Below, in pieces: positions 46,301 through 58,592 of a stretch of 64,000 nt of DNA (the stretch's first letter is position 1; each line of letters begins with the position of its first letter). This DNA is from Sisyra terminalis. Its lineage: Eukaryota; Arthropoda; Insecta; Neuroptera; Sisyridae. The notes beneath the pieces are model-generated. The model did not search any database, had not been told where the DNA came from, and was given only the letters and a program-made list of their open reading frames with translations. The stretch is from NCBI GenBank assembly GCA_958496175.1, contig OY292275.1, positions 42,857,701 to 42,921,700 on the forward strand, in the 5' to 3' direction. The position numbers were made by a program, and so were the translations under genes.

Positions 46301-48639
46301 AGATGTAAACGGATCATTGAGCGGTTACCATAGAAATAGTAATAATTTACGCAAATTTTAACTTTTTTCACAATTTTTCGCCATAGAAAACATTTTCATA
46401 TTTTTAAAAAGACGATCAATTTTTTTCTTAAGAATAGAGGTTGGGTATATTGTAAATGGTTTAAGTCAATGACAGAATGTTTAAACGATTTAAAATACCT
46501 TTCCCTCTATGTTTTTCATAGAAAAACGTACATGGGATTTTGAAGTTTCATATTGTGACGCCATTTTAATGCCAGGCCAATAGAAACTTGTTTTAGGCAT
46601 TTTGAATTTAACAATATTGTTTTGGATTTGTTTAATGAATAATTCTTACATTTTATCAAGTAACGTTAAAAATAAACAGCTGTTTAATGTTTTGATATTA
46701 GTTAAAACAATTTTAAAATATTCAAAAAAATTTTTAGATCATGAGGATTAGGTCTTTTATGGATTTTTTTGTTTAACTAAACACAAATAATGAAATTAAA
46801 TAATTTCAAATATTATTTAACTTAAAACATTTGTCATTAAGAAAAAACGTTATTAGTTCCCAAAAAAATAGAAAAGATAACCTTCAAAAATAAAAAAAAA
46901 AAAACTTTATTTAGGTAAGCTTTCTGTAAGAAATGTTTTTTATCAGATTATCTTCGGTAGTATATATTACGCATAACAAAATTTGAATTTTCTTAAACAT
47001 ATACTCCGCGGATTATATCCAGAAAAATACGGTACTTTTATTCATATTTTCTTTACCCCAAGAAAGTCGAAATTTCTGATAAGCTATTGGGCTGACTTTA
47101 ACTAATGTTTGATTCATTTTTTTGTTCTCATTCCTTGAATCATCATTATTTTCTTCTATAAAATATAAGTTACCGTTCCTTTTTTTCATTATTTTCTTAG
47201 TAGTACGAAAAAAGTATTGTACAAAAATTTTGCATAAAATAAACCCTAGATGGTACAATTTCTTTTTCTTTAAGTTCATACAAATTACAGGAAAATATTG
47301 TTTTAATTCTTAAAATCAGAGATTTAAGAAAGTAATAGAAAATGTAAGGATTTAACCAAAAAAATTACTAAGGATTATTTTTTTATTAAAATTTATGATT
47401 CTATGGACTAATTTTTCGGTGTATCTAAATTTTATTTCCGGAAGTAAAGATCAAATTTCCACTTTAAATTTATTAAATAAGAAAATTGTTTTTAATATTG
47501 TGGCAACGTTATTAAAAATTCAAATAAAAAATAACCAATTTTAATAGTCGTATTAATAACATAGCGACTTTAACCATAAAATAATTTTTGTCACCATAAA
47601 AACTTATTTATATTGCGGCTATTTTCGTTAATATATATCGTCGATCGTGTACGTTTTTCGTAAACCTTCATTTCAGAAACGCTAAAGCAATTATTAGAAC
47701 GACCAAAAAAAAAAAAAAAAATATCTCAGTCATTTTTGCTGAACGTGCTTCTCTCACGAAAAATTTTCAGATGAGCTAATCATATTTGTGTATATGATTA
47801 TTATTTGCTTTTTCAGACTTACGATGATTTATCGATAATAAAATTAAATTTTCAAAAGACTTTCATGTGGTTGAGCTTTGACACGTTTTCATAATTATAT
47901 CTTAGGGCTTATAAATAATTCTATTGAATTTTTGACGGAAGACGATTCGCCCGAATTGCTTGGCTTAATGGAGATATTAAGCAGTCTAAAAGCCATACCC
48001 AATTTTATATATTTATTATATTTACGGAGGCGGAGTTGAAGCGTTTGTTTTTCGAATGAATGTGACGTTATTCAATATAATATGAATTAAGCCCGTAATT
48101 AAATGCTGAGATCAGAGAGGTCAGCCATGAATTGAGGGGACGCGACGTATAATTTAATGAATGAGGAAGCAAAATGCGTGAAATTTGTTACAAAACGTTC
48201 TAGTTTTTAAGGGGTTTTAACGAGGCTCGATAAAAATGACAAATTCAATGGACGGCGGGGAAGCAAGAGGATTTTTTTATGGTTTTGGCATAATATTGGA
48301 AAAAGGCTTAAGGATGTTTGAGGAATTCAATACGGGAATCAACGAGAACAATGAAATACATGTGAATATTTAATTTAACACAATGAAGTACCTTAAGTTT
48401 AAATATTTTAAGGTATTAATCTACAGTTCATAAACAGATTTTTTTTGGAAAATTTTGAATTAGGTTTTCCGAATTTTCTAGCTGATATGATTAATTTTTT
48501 TCTTAGATTGGTTTAATGGATTTGCCTGTATTTTTGATGGGTTAAAATCAATAGAAGTTTGTAAAGGTCTAACTTTAAACGCTCATTTTTGTAAAATTTT
48601 CGGAAAATTCAATCTAATGAATTGAAAGATTTTTAAAAT
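43311..48639. other. Non-genic (intronic) stretch
   Basis: No exon supported. TTGCCAG|GTAAGA at about 43,335-43,347 is a donor-like site without a coding frame before it. 45,992-46,014 carries GAAGAATTCAACCACGTGGG, shared with 58.74 kb. 46,270-46,281 is a TGTGACGTCACA palindrome. 47.93-48.26 kb is higher in G+C and could be regulatory. Opposing frames at 44.2-44.5 kb and 47.0-47.3 kb are spurious. Confidence 0.4.
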
Positions 48640-48835
48640 GGACAATCATGCTGGAGCGTTTTATCTATGGTTTTCCTACTTTTCTCAGCTGAAAAGAATA
48701 TACTTAAATATCCGTAGGCCAAAAGTCTTTTGTGTCTATTTTCCGGAAAACTTTGAAAGGTTTAGGAAAGTATTTACAACAAAGAACAAAATCCTCATTT
48801 TAAATAAATATCAGGAATTCATTCTTAGTAAGTTT
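48640..48835 (+). repeat. Dispersed repeat family copy
   Basis: CATGCTGGAGCGTTTTATCT, TTCTCAGCTGAAAAGAATAT, TTTTCCGGAAAACTTTGAAA and AATATCAGGAATTC match in order the copies at 55.3 and 55.7 kb. The 67-codon open frame across it does not match any protein frame of the other copies and is taken as chance. Confidence 0.5.
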
Positions 48836-49154
48836 TTGTGATAAACCAAAATGAAGTATTTTTCCCGATTTTTCGGATGTGTGAAAATAGATGAAATATT
48901 ATTTGAAAGCTCTAAATGACCACAATTTTATTGTACAAAATAATTCAAATCGACGAATTTTTACAGCTGAGATAATGGTTTTTTTTCCAAATTTAAAGTA
49001 CAAGTCAGTATCATCCCTCATTTTGCGACCCTTAAAAGATAAATTTAAATTTCATGTTAAAGTCGAAACAAATTCAATGTTTACCTTATTGAACATAAAA
49101 AAAAAAGATTGGAGGATGGTTATACATTAAAAAAAGGTACCAGTTTAATTGAGA

Positions 49155-49325
49155 CCCAGTCACCTAGTGACCGAGTGGTTTAGGTGACCGCTCCAAATCT
49201 GGTAGGTGTTGGGTTCGAATCTCGTATCGAGCAACTTTCGATATTTCTTGATATACGGATTTTAATTTACTCTAGAGTCGCCAAAGATCTTAGTTATAAA
49301 GCAACGGTAAATAACAACTCCAAAA
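49155..49325 (+). mobile_element. SINE copy, best preserved head (plus strand)
   Basis: The tRNA-like head has A box TGACCGAGTGG (49,168-49,178) and B box GGTTCGAATCT (49,212-49,222), 44 bp apart start to start, the internal RNA polymerase III promoter layout. The body follows: TATCGAGCAACTTTCGATAT, TTCTTGATATACGGATTTTA, CTCTAGAGTCGCCAAAGATC, TTATAAAGCAACGGTAAATA, then AACAACTCCAAAAAAATG as the tail. Total about 170-190 bp. No clear target duplication was identified. The 97-codon frame over it is spurious. Confidence 0.88.
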
Positions 49326-51721
49326 AAATGAAAATCTCTTATTTTTGTTGGTTAAAAATAGGGAATTTCCGTATGAAATTTTGTGAATATGGTTTTCATA
49401 AAACGTTTTTTACTTGTGCGGCTCAATTGAAAGTAATACTAACAAAAATGAATATTATTAATAACCCATTATTGTAAGCTCCGGTAAGCTTTGTAAACGC
49501 TAGTGGAAATGTAGTTCCTGATTAGCATTAAAACTAAAAAATTATATCGATAATGATCAACAAAGGAAAAATACGCGCAATTTGAAAATTACTCCTCCGA
49601 CTGTGTATGCAATTACCTATTGAAATGTACGTACTGGAGTCCCTGATAAGGAATAATTGACTTAAAATATTTGTTGGAATGTTCCGTGTATTTCTTACTT
49701 GTGTTAATGCCTATTGACATGCATTTGTATGGTTTCATTACATTTTAAATTCTGCACAACAGATGTATTAGTTGCGATTGCATTGCGATAAAACACCCCT
49801 AATGCAATGCTATTATTATAAAATTACGTAGTGACCACCGGTTGAAAGCCACCTCCGCCCCTAAACCGCAATTCCCTATTACGTCCAGGACAATTGAATA
49901 TTCCAATTGCGCATGTACATTAATTTGTGTTTGACGTTGCCATTATTTTTATGACTTGAAAGTTTATAATTAAATTTTTTCGTCGAATTTTTCTTTTCTA
50001 TATTAATTAGTCAGATGCTAATTTTCTAGTGCTGTATGATTATGAAAGGTTGACACAGTTGAGGAAATTGCTCTAATTACGACAATAACAGGTTTAAATC
50101 AAATATGTTTTATCTTTGATATAAACTCTCTCATTTTTATTAATTAAAAGACAATTAATGGCATTATGTCGGTGTGTATAACATATAATTCATTACGTAC
50201 ATTTTTTTTAGCCCATAATTTATAATTGAACCAAAGGCATTTTTATTTATCAAAAACATCCTTGTGAAAACTTTCCTATGTTCTCTCATCATATTTTTGA
50301 ACTTTATCAATTTGGGTTCATTTGTACTTAAAATTCATAATGCACTCTACTTGTATATCTACCTATCCTAGTTCTTTGATTGGTACCAACGTTAAAGAAC
50401 AAATAGAGCGAACGTTTCACTACAGGAATCAATTTTTACGCTGATAGAATTAGTGATATCAGAAAACAAAACTAAAAAAAATAGTCTAAAAATTGGCAAA
50501 AATATTGAGATAATACTAAAAATTTGAACTTAAAATATTTGTCAAAATTATATAAAAACGAATACTATTTATAAAAATGTTCAAATGTATAAGGAACGAC
50601 AAATGCTTATAAATCATAAACCATGAACATATTAGAGAAATATCTTTCCGGGGTTGATTTCTCATGCTTATAGCCTTAGGTCCTTTAATCTTTTGGATTG
50701 GAAACATTATTTTTTCACAAGTCTTATTATATTGAATCCAAACGAACAATTTCATAAAATTTTACCTACTTAAGTAAAAGAATTATTGTTCTCTAGATTT
50801 ATTAAGCACTATTTAAGGTTGTTTAGAAGTGCGTTGAGGAATTATGAGAAAAAGGGGGATTTTTCTATGCTTAAGTAAACGTTGTAGATATTTCTTGTAG
50901 ATATTTTCTTCTAAACAATCTAAAATGATCATTTGGATCACTTTTGACTTTTAATTAAATAATTAGTTACGAACTAATAAAGTTACGACCAAATTAAATC
51001 AAGCAATGCATTAATATCTGATGACAGTATACACACATCAATGCAAGAGGCTATTAGCCAATAGGATTGTGCCATTTAGAGAAATTCATTTGTATTAGTT
51101 GGAAATTTTGAAAACTTTACAAGGCCACTTTCACTGTCAATGCCAATGCATTGTATATATTTTATTTAAGCAATAAAAATAAAAATTATGCATGGAAATG
51201 GTTTTTATTTTATTTTTTTCGCTATGTATTATACTTCCAGAAAATTGGAAAAAAATGAACTTGATAAAGAAAGTATATGAAACTAAAAAAAAATGTCTTA
51301 AAAAATGATACCTTAATTCTTTCATGGATAAAAAATTTTTTGTCAAAAGAATGTAATTTTATTTAATAGATTTTATAAAGATATATATTATTTAATTTTT
51401 CATAAAAAAATTTAAAAAAATGTACAATCCATGAAGTATAGATACAAAGTTTAAATATTTTGTTGAAAGAATGATATCAATTTGACGTCCAATACCGCCA
51501 GAATGCGCTACTCTTCAAAAAACACTCGTTTCAATCACTAAGCGGAAAATGTCGTTGTTAATAACAACTGTTTTTTTAACGATAAAATCGGGAAGTTTAA
51601 AAGATAATCTGCCAGATCAACATTTGATAATAATAAAAAATTATTTTAAAATCAGCAGGTATCAGACTTTTTTTTTATGTAAAAATAATAATGGTATTGG
51701 TACCTCTACAGTCATGTATAC

Positions 51722-51828
51722 GGCGCCGCCACTAGAGTGTCGGGAGTACTATCTTATGTTACGTTAGTTACCTTGCATAAAGTAGTGGTAGCATAAACTT
51801 GCGTTACAAACACACTAATAGCGGCGCT
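51722..51828. repeat. Short GC-rich inverted repeat pair
   Basis: GGCGCCGCCACTAGAGTGTC at 51,722-51,741 pairs imperfectly (about 15 of 19) with ACACACTAATAGCGGCGCT at 51,810-51,828. The G+C-rich outer ends around a 68-bp AT-rich centre look like a miniature inverted-repeat element of about 107 bp. No target duplication is obvious. Confidence 0.45.
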
Positions 51829-54776
51829 ACATCTTGACACATTTTCCATCATTTATTAAAAGATTAAGTACCTTCCTAATACCTTACGAACATCCTTGAT
51901 TTTTGCGTTACTAGTGACAAAAAAGAGAACTATGATCTGGTTCTGTTATTGGTATACATGAATAAAGTGAAAAAGTCTATACTTTTCGGACTCCTTATAT
52001 CTGTACCACATAGTACAAACTTTCCAAAACTCTGATGAAATACTTTGCTGTTTGAAAATTTTGAATATTGAATTTTGGTCTTTAATTTAAATTTTCAAGA
52101 TCATGCGAGCCACTAGATTTATAGCACGTTGTTTGTATCCTTCATAAAGTACTCGAAAATATCAAATTACCATTTCTAAACATAAAACACTTTGGCATTT
52201 TTCAATTTCGAATGCAGTTCAATATACATTGCAAATATTGTGTAACAAGTGCCGTATCTAACAGAATCATATATTTTATTGATCCAATAAAAAAAATTAT
52301 TTCAATTTTTCCCTTTATTTAAAATATATTTTATATTCCTGCAAAAAAATCATGTTTCCTCTTCAAATGAAAATTTAACAAAGTATGCTATTATTTTATG
52401 CAATGTAAAAATAACGAATAACGGAAATATGGGTAAATTAAATACATATAGAAAAGTTTTTAAAGTTGATGCATAGTATTGGCACAATACTGATCCGATT
52501 TATTGTATAAAGTCTTTAAGACATTAACTAGTCTTTATATATTATAAAGTAAATTTCATAAACTCATCGTTGATATGAGTTTTAAAGTAATAGTTGAGAA
52601 CTCAAAAATCCATTAAATATTCTATTTTCTTCCATAAGAATAAACGTTGATATACTAAGTACCTCTTCAGGTTTCCTCTAACATTATTATATCAATGTAA
52701 TGAAATTATTAAATATGTAACATAGAAATATCGTAATAACAATATGAAAACTATAAATAGATTACTTTCGCAGAAAATTGATGGACAAATTGTACTTTAT
52801 AGAACATAAAGTACACAGGAAAGTAAAATTACCTTTTAAAATTCAATTAATTCGATGATTAAAACTAGGACTGAGTTATGAAAAGCAAAGTTTTTTGCTT
52901 TGATATGTAGCCGTTGGCAATGTTGGCATCGTTTTGTTTGATAAGAATGATAATTTATGCGTTTAAGGGTAAAGCAAAAGATTTAGGAGAGAGTACATTA
53001 TATTTCACATCAATCAAATGCATCGTACAAGAGATCAACATGATATGAGCTTATAAAGAAATCACACAAAAATGACAGTAATTAATTGCATTTTTTCGAT
53101 GCGAACTGTTCGTGTTTGTTGGGGTAAAAAGCTCATGTTTGCGTTTCAAAACCAACAGAAAGTTAATTTGGAATCAGTTTTAATAGCCTTTTCGAGAGGA
53201 TGAATTTTGATGATTGAACTTCGCTAATAAATTTGGACAGAAGGAAAAAAATATAAATTCAATATTGGCATTGAAATTGAAAGGGGATGAAATATTAAAA
53301 AAATGTTATTTTAAAAACAGTTTGAAAGTATGCTTTTAATGTGAAATACGAATAATAATTGAAATATTCCTGTATTGCATAATGATTTGTGCATAATTAA
53401 ATCTCATTATGTTTCACCACCCTTGGTATTGATAAATGTTTGTCGAATCACCGAATGAATATCGCCACGTCCACAAAATATTTGACAAATTGAAAATCAC
53501 AAACAATGATCAACCTCACCCATTATTCGTGAAACTCTTTTCAAAATATTTACAACAATCATTCCCAAAATGAAATCAATAATTAATTAATTTTGCTGAG
53601 AATATTTCTTTGATTGAAACTAAAACCAGAAACTTTGTATTTTGAATTAAAGTCGAAGCTTTTTTTCTTGACATCATTGTGTAACAGTTGGGGTAAAAGC
53701 GTTGTAAGTAGTTTGATAACGTAACTCTTTATTCCACGCAACTTGAATGCTATTGTTCCCTCTTATCATTCATTGACCAACGATCGTAAATTTATCGCAT
53801 GGATTATCACGCTGATCGAATTACTTGCTAGAAACTGGTGAAGCTTCCAACCAGGGCTTCATGAACTTACATACAATTACGTAAAGGGCTAATTTTATGA
53901 GGGTTGTTGACTTGAACGATTGGCAAAGTTTGACAAAATGAAACTGTTTTGTTGAATGCTGGTTTTTATCAAAAGTCTTGTCAAAAAAAAATTGTTTTTT
54001 TATCTAATTGTCGACCAACGGAAATTCAAGATCTATTAGGGTAGAAAGATACGTTATTTTCATGTAAAAAAAAAAATGTGTTTGTGATATATTTTATAAA
54101 GAGGATTATTGATTGTTGTTTAAAATGAATATTAACGTAAAATTGAAATACATTACACACGGATAATTTAATCTTTTACACTAATCGATAAATTCGACGA
54201 CCGCTATACGCATTGGTACTTTGCAGTAATAGTTTAGTAGATACTTCATTAACTGTCCTGAAACATATACTGGCGGGTACTGGTGGATAGTCATACTACA
54301 AGGAAATATAACAAATTTTGAATTTCTGAATCTTCTAATAAATAATTTGACATTGGTCTTACGTGTACACCACTCATTTTTCAATTTTTGATTACATTAT
54401 TTATTTTTATATAATTTTTAAGTATCTTTTCCAAATTTTCTGCTTGGACAGCAGATTTAGTTTCCCTCGTGGATAAATTCATCCCTTCAGCATCGTCTAA
54501 CTGAATCAAGATTTTTTGAATTGGGGCAGTTCATTCCTCTTTTTAATAAGTCCGGGGTTTCAATGCGTCTTCTTACTCTTTTCTTGGAGTCTTCCAATTT
54601 GCTTTTACAACATCAAATAGTGATTTATCCAGTTAGTTTTTCACCATATCAATGATAGTTCTTTCTTCGTTGACTTTTCTTAATACTTTTACATTTATGA
54701 CTTTATTGGTCCATTTGGTTTTCGCCATTCTTCTTCTGCACTACATTGCAAAACTCTTTAGTAGGGCCGATCCTAG

Positions 54777-54850
54777 CAGGGGTGTAGCGTGCACACCGGA
54801 CATGGACGATTAAGATAAGGGGCGGCTGCAGGCCGCATAAAGTTTTATCA
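54777..54850 (+). mobile_element. End of a hAT-like element
   Basis: CAGGGGTGTAGCGTGCACAC fits the hAT terminus type seen at 36,431 (CAGTGGCTTAGCGTGCG). It is followed by GGGGCGGCTGCAGGCCGC, which recalls CGCCGCCCC near 36,470. The partner end was not found, so this is a fragment. Confidence 0.45.
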
Positions 54851-55261
54851 ATCATATATTTTTTCAATAAATTTTTAAAAATAAATCTTATATTAAATCG
54901 AATGCATAGATTTATAAAAACATCTTTAATTCAACTATTTCACAAAAATTAGCATCGACGAAAAGCGAAAAGTAAAAAAAGTTATCTCGGTCTAATAAAT
55001 CGAGCTCTCTGCAGTGTAGTTTTAAAGAATCTATAAGTCTATCTATAAGATTTAAGCTATAAAAAAATGGCCAGATTTTCCGAATTATCAAATTTATATA
55101 ATTTTGATTATTTTTTTCTCTCCGTTTTCTAATGTGTATTTTTATTCAAATTGTTCGGCATTATTGATTGGTTATAGTCTGTAAAATATATTAAGTGTAG
55201 GCATATCTTGAAATATTCGCTTTCGTAAAAAGGTTTCCGCGAAAAACCCGATTTGTGAAGA

Positions 55262-56010
55262 TAGGCAATAGGCATACATGCTGGAGAATTTAACCTTTAA
55301 CTCGTATTTTGTTATTTTTCTCGGCTTATGGAATGTATAAAAATATCAGTCGATTTAAACGAACTCTTCAGTTATTTTCCGAAAAACATTTGAAAAATCA
55401 GGACAATGTTCTACATGGAAAGTCAAAACAACAAAAGCTGAAATCATTAATTCAAAAAAAAATCTTGATATATTCTTTCGGAAGGCGATACATCAGTTAT
55501 TTGCACACGAGTGGCCGACACCCTAGGATCAGCCCTTCTTTTCAGGTACTTTCTTTTTTGTTTCCGTAGAATCAGGTTTCTGATCCATATATAGTATGAT
55601 AATACGACACTTTACATAGTTATCGATAAAATACGGATTTTAAAAATTTGGCAATACACAATAGGCATATATACTAGAACAGTTTACCTTATTATTGCGG
55701 TTTGTAAATTTTCCGGCTTAAGGAATACAATAAATTATCAGTTGATATAAACGAGCTTTTCTGTTATTTTTCTGGAAAACCCTGAAAAATCAGGAAAATT
55801 TATGGAAAAGTAAAACAATAAAAGCAAGAATCCCTGTTTCAAGAATAAATTTTCCAAAAATTTCCTTAGAGAGGCAACACATTAGTCATTCGCATACGGT
55901 CGGCCAATACTATAGGATTGGCTCTTCTCTTTAGATACTTTTTTTCTTGTTTTCTTGAAGTTAAGGTTTCTAATTCGTATTTAGTAAAACGGCACTCCAC
56001 ACATAGCAGT
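55262..56010 (+). repeat. Dispersed repeat family, two tandem copies (~393 bp apart)
   Basis: Copy one begins AATAGGCATACATGCTGGAG at 55,267 and copy two AATAGGCATATATACTAGAA at 55,660. Both continue in parallel through CGGCTTA(T/A)GGAAT, TATCAGT(C/T)GAT, ATAGGAT(C/T)-like words and a terminal ACTTT(C/T)TTTT run at 55,549 and 55,937, then GTTTCTGATCC / GTTTCTAATTC. The 86-codon frame in copy one is disrupted in copy two, so coding is doubtful. Confidence 0.8.
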
Positions 56011-58130
56011 TAAGTTACTATTTCGAAAGATATTCAATTTTTCAATCAAACGATTCTTTTTGATGTTGAAAGTGATTTTTGCAACAGCAAAACAATATTA
56101 AATTTCAATTTTCTTATATCGACTATTTCTTTGCTAAATTATAACAAAATCACGATAGTAAATCCTTGACATTTTCCTTATTTTTCTTTTATATGCATCG
56201 ATATCGTTTTTTTAATCAATTGCAAATTAATATTTTGATTTTCAGTTTCATAAATGTGAGCATCGGATAGTATGGAAGTGTTGAAATCTTATTAAACCTG
56301 GCAACAAATTATTCCGTTAAATTCCAAAAGCTTTTTGGTCCTTCCACACCGAAGTCAATATAAAGTTCTCAAATATATTACTAATTGCTTTATAATTGAT
56401 TTTTCCTGAGCCTAGTTTCATTCCATAACAAAATTAAATAAAGTTATTAAATTTGACTTTTTGGCTGCAGAACTATCCATACTTCTTATTTCTATTCTCT
56501 TAAAAACCATTTCTTAGTTATTGTTCTAGGACTTGATATTTATAATTTTAAATATCATTGAATAAATTATTATAATTAAAAGATAGATAAATTTATATTT
56601 GATGAATTCATTTGAATACTGAAAATTTACATAATACATTTCGGTAATTACAGATAACATGATTCCACTAATATCCTCCTTTTTTTAAAGGATATTTGGA
56701 ATCAGATACATTTAATGAAAAAATAAGATAAATGTTGTTTCAATGGTTTTCCTTTTTTCCGATCAGTTTTCGTTCAAATTGGTTTACAATGAGACGATTT
56801 TCAATAGACTGTGCCTCTGTCAAATTGTTGAGAATTACTTATTGAATTTTGATCAGTTGAACAAAAATAATATTAACTTGAAAGCACAGTAAATTGATTT
56901 TCAATGGGGTAGCGATTTTTTCAGTTCATTATATTTTAATAAATATGCATGGTTTTTGCAGACAAAAATTAATGGAAAATAGAATAGAGAATGATTTGCA
57001 CATATATAGATTGTACTAGCAAATGAAAAGTATGCATCAAATGCATTTCCACTCTTTGTCCGTTATTATTTTTTTGCCAGTCAATCTAACCGTGACGGGC
57101 GCCAGTAAAAATTTGGATCAATTACCCCCTAGTGAATGCTATTCTATTTGAATTTTATATGTAAATTTAATAGAATTTTATATACGAGATATGAATTAAT
57201 TATATAACAATTCGTTAAAACTCTTTCCATGTCACGTCTATATACACGTACACACGTAAGCCTCATCCGACCTTTTGTTCGGATGAAATAATGAAGAGAG
57301 CTTATAGAAAATGTATATTTCTCGGATGATCTTTCACATCAAGTGCTATCACTAATGGATAAGAGATATGAGATTGGTTATGCTTTTTCTCTTAATGGCA
57401 AAAAATCTTCAACTTCTCCTAGTTAATGCCTACTTAAAACTTATGAGCTTTGGGAATGATAATTAATTCTATTGGCGGAGGATTTGAGTTTTATGATAGA
57501 AAACTGGAGATCTTCATTTTATTGATTTCAGTATTATTTCAAGTCTCATCCTTAATGAATTTGTAGTTTCTGGTATTAACTTTGAGTTTTTGTAAATATT
57601 TCATGAATATCTATTGCTAATCCATTGGGATAACTCCATCTACAGAAGCTGTAGTTAACATTTCAAAAAATATATTGTACTTGATATTGATGGTCTTAAA
57701 AATCTCTGTTGTACATAGGTATAATACTATTCGATTTTTTATCTTTGACCTTTCTTTCTTAATAGCCATTTCCGTTACCAGTACTTTGCAATCACTGAAT
57801 CACTAAAAGTTTAAACTCTATTTCAGATAGACTCAACAGAAGTTTTTCTCTTCTTAGATAATCCTGCCAAGATATTTTTAATTCTGGAAAAAAAATCATA
57901 ATTTTCTACTGAATTTTTTGAAACTTTATTAACTTCCTTGCAAAAAAGGCACATTTTTAACGACCTGATAGGCAAAACAGTTATCAAATATTGATTTAAA
58001 GAAAGAAAAAGTCCCAATACTTTGAAAGTTATTACACCACATAAGAGCTTTACGGAAGTAGAGAAATATTTTTAGTTCTTTAAGCGTACAGCTTATCTAA
58101 TATACTTCTTGACGTTTAACTTCCAAATCA
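56011..58130. other. Non-genic (intronic) stretch, nothing recognised
   Basis: AT-rich. No exon, RNA gene or repeat boundary was found. The 64-codon minus frame at 57,823-58,017 has no recognisable motif. Confidence 0.5.
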
Positions 58131-58592
58131 TTAGGTTGTTCCAAAAGTATTTTCGTTTTTTTTTTGTTGTGAAAATGTAAGACAATTTTTTTTTTAGTGG
58201 AAAAATATTATATTAAACTATATATTGGCCATTCTGGTTCAATACTTTTGCCACCATTCTGGCAGTAGCATGATTTTCCACTCAAAAAACTTTGTTCTTT
58301 TTTGGTGAAAAGCATTTCCTAGGGGATTTTTGGCTTCCTCATTTGAAGTAAAGGTTTTACCATCTTAAAGATTTTACAGAGACTGGAACAAATAATAAGC
58401 CAAAGGTGCCAGATCTGTAGGATATGATGAGTATATCAGTTGATTCCATTCAAGTTCTAAGAGCTTTTGGGGCGTACAAACTTGAATAAGGTCAAATTTC
58501 TTCCCATAATACCTTAGGGAATTCATATATCGAGCTTCGAGGCTAGCGATATCGTCCATCAAACCACACGGCTTTGGATTCGAAAGCCACAA
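58131..58592 (-). mobile_element. mariner element, 3' fragment with one TIR
   Basis: TTAGGTTGTTCCAAAAGTAT at 58,131 has the form of a mariner terminal repeat and is followed on the minus strand, in correct orientation, by the transposase C-terminus. The opposite TIR and the N-terminal two thirds are missing, so this is a 5'-truncated copy. TA at 58,132-58,133 may be the target dinucleotide. Confidence 0.8.
58240..58592 (-). pseudogene. mariner transposase C-terminal fragment
   Basis: The minus-strand frame gives TPQKLLELEWNQLIYSSYPT, then DLAPLAYYLFQSLQN, a stop, DGKTFTSNEEAKNPLGNAF and, after a frame change, LLPEWWQKV-like sequence. This matches the third catalytic block of mariner transposases (the SPDLAPSDYHLF motif, with the catalytic Asp kept in TDLAP) and the following SLQN..G..F region. 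Upstream, the WLSNPKP piece does not clearly match. The DDE/D core is incomplete and stops are present, so it cannot be active. Confidence 0.85.

Larger units (their letters stand above)
49326..55261. other. Non-genic (intronic) stretch
   Basis: No exon supported. A short inverted repeat (51,722-51,741 and 51,810-51,828) and the end of a hAT-like element (54,777) lie inside and are listed separately. 52.9-53.8 kb has mixed composition that could be regulatory. All open frames here (50.5, 51.1, 51.5, 54.2 kb) lack recognisable motifs. Confidence 0.4.

Noticed and set aside
49155..49230. Functional tRNA gene
   Set aside because: A and B boxes are good, but acceptor and anticodon stems do not pair, and the same sequence with a conserved body and tail recurs elsewhere, so it is a SINE.
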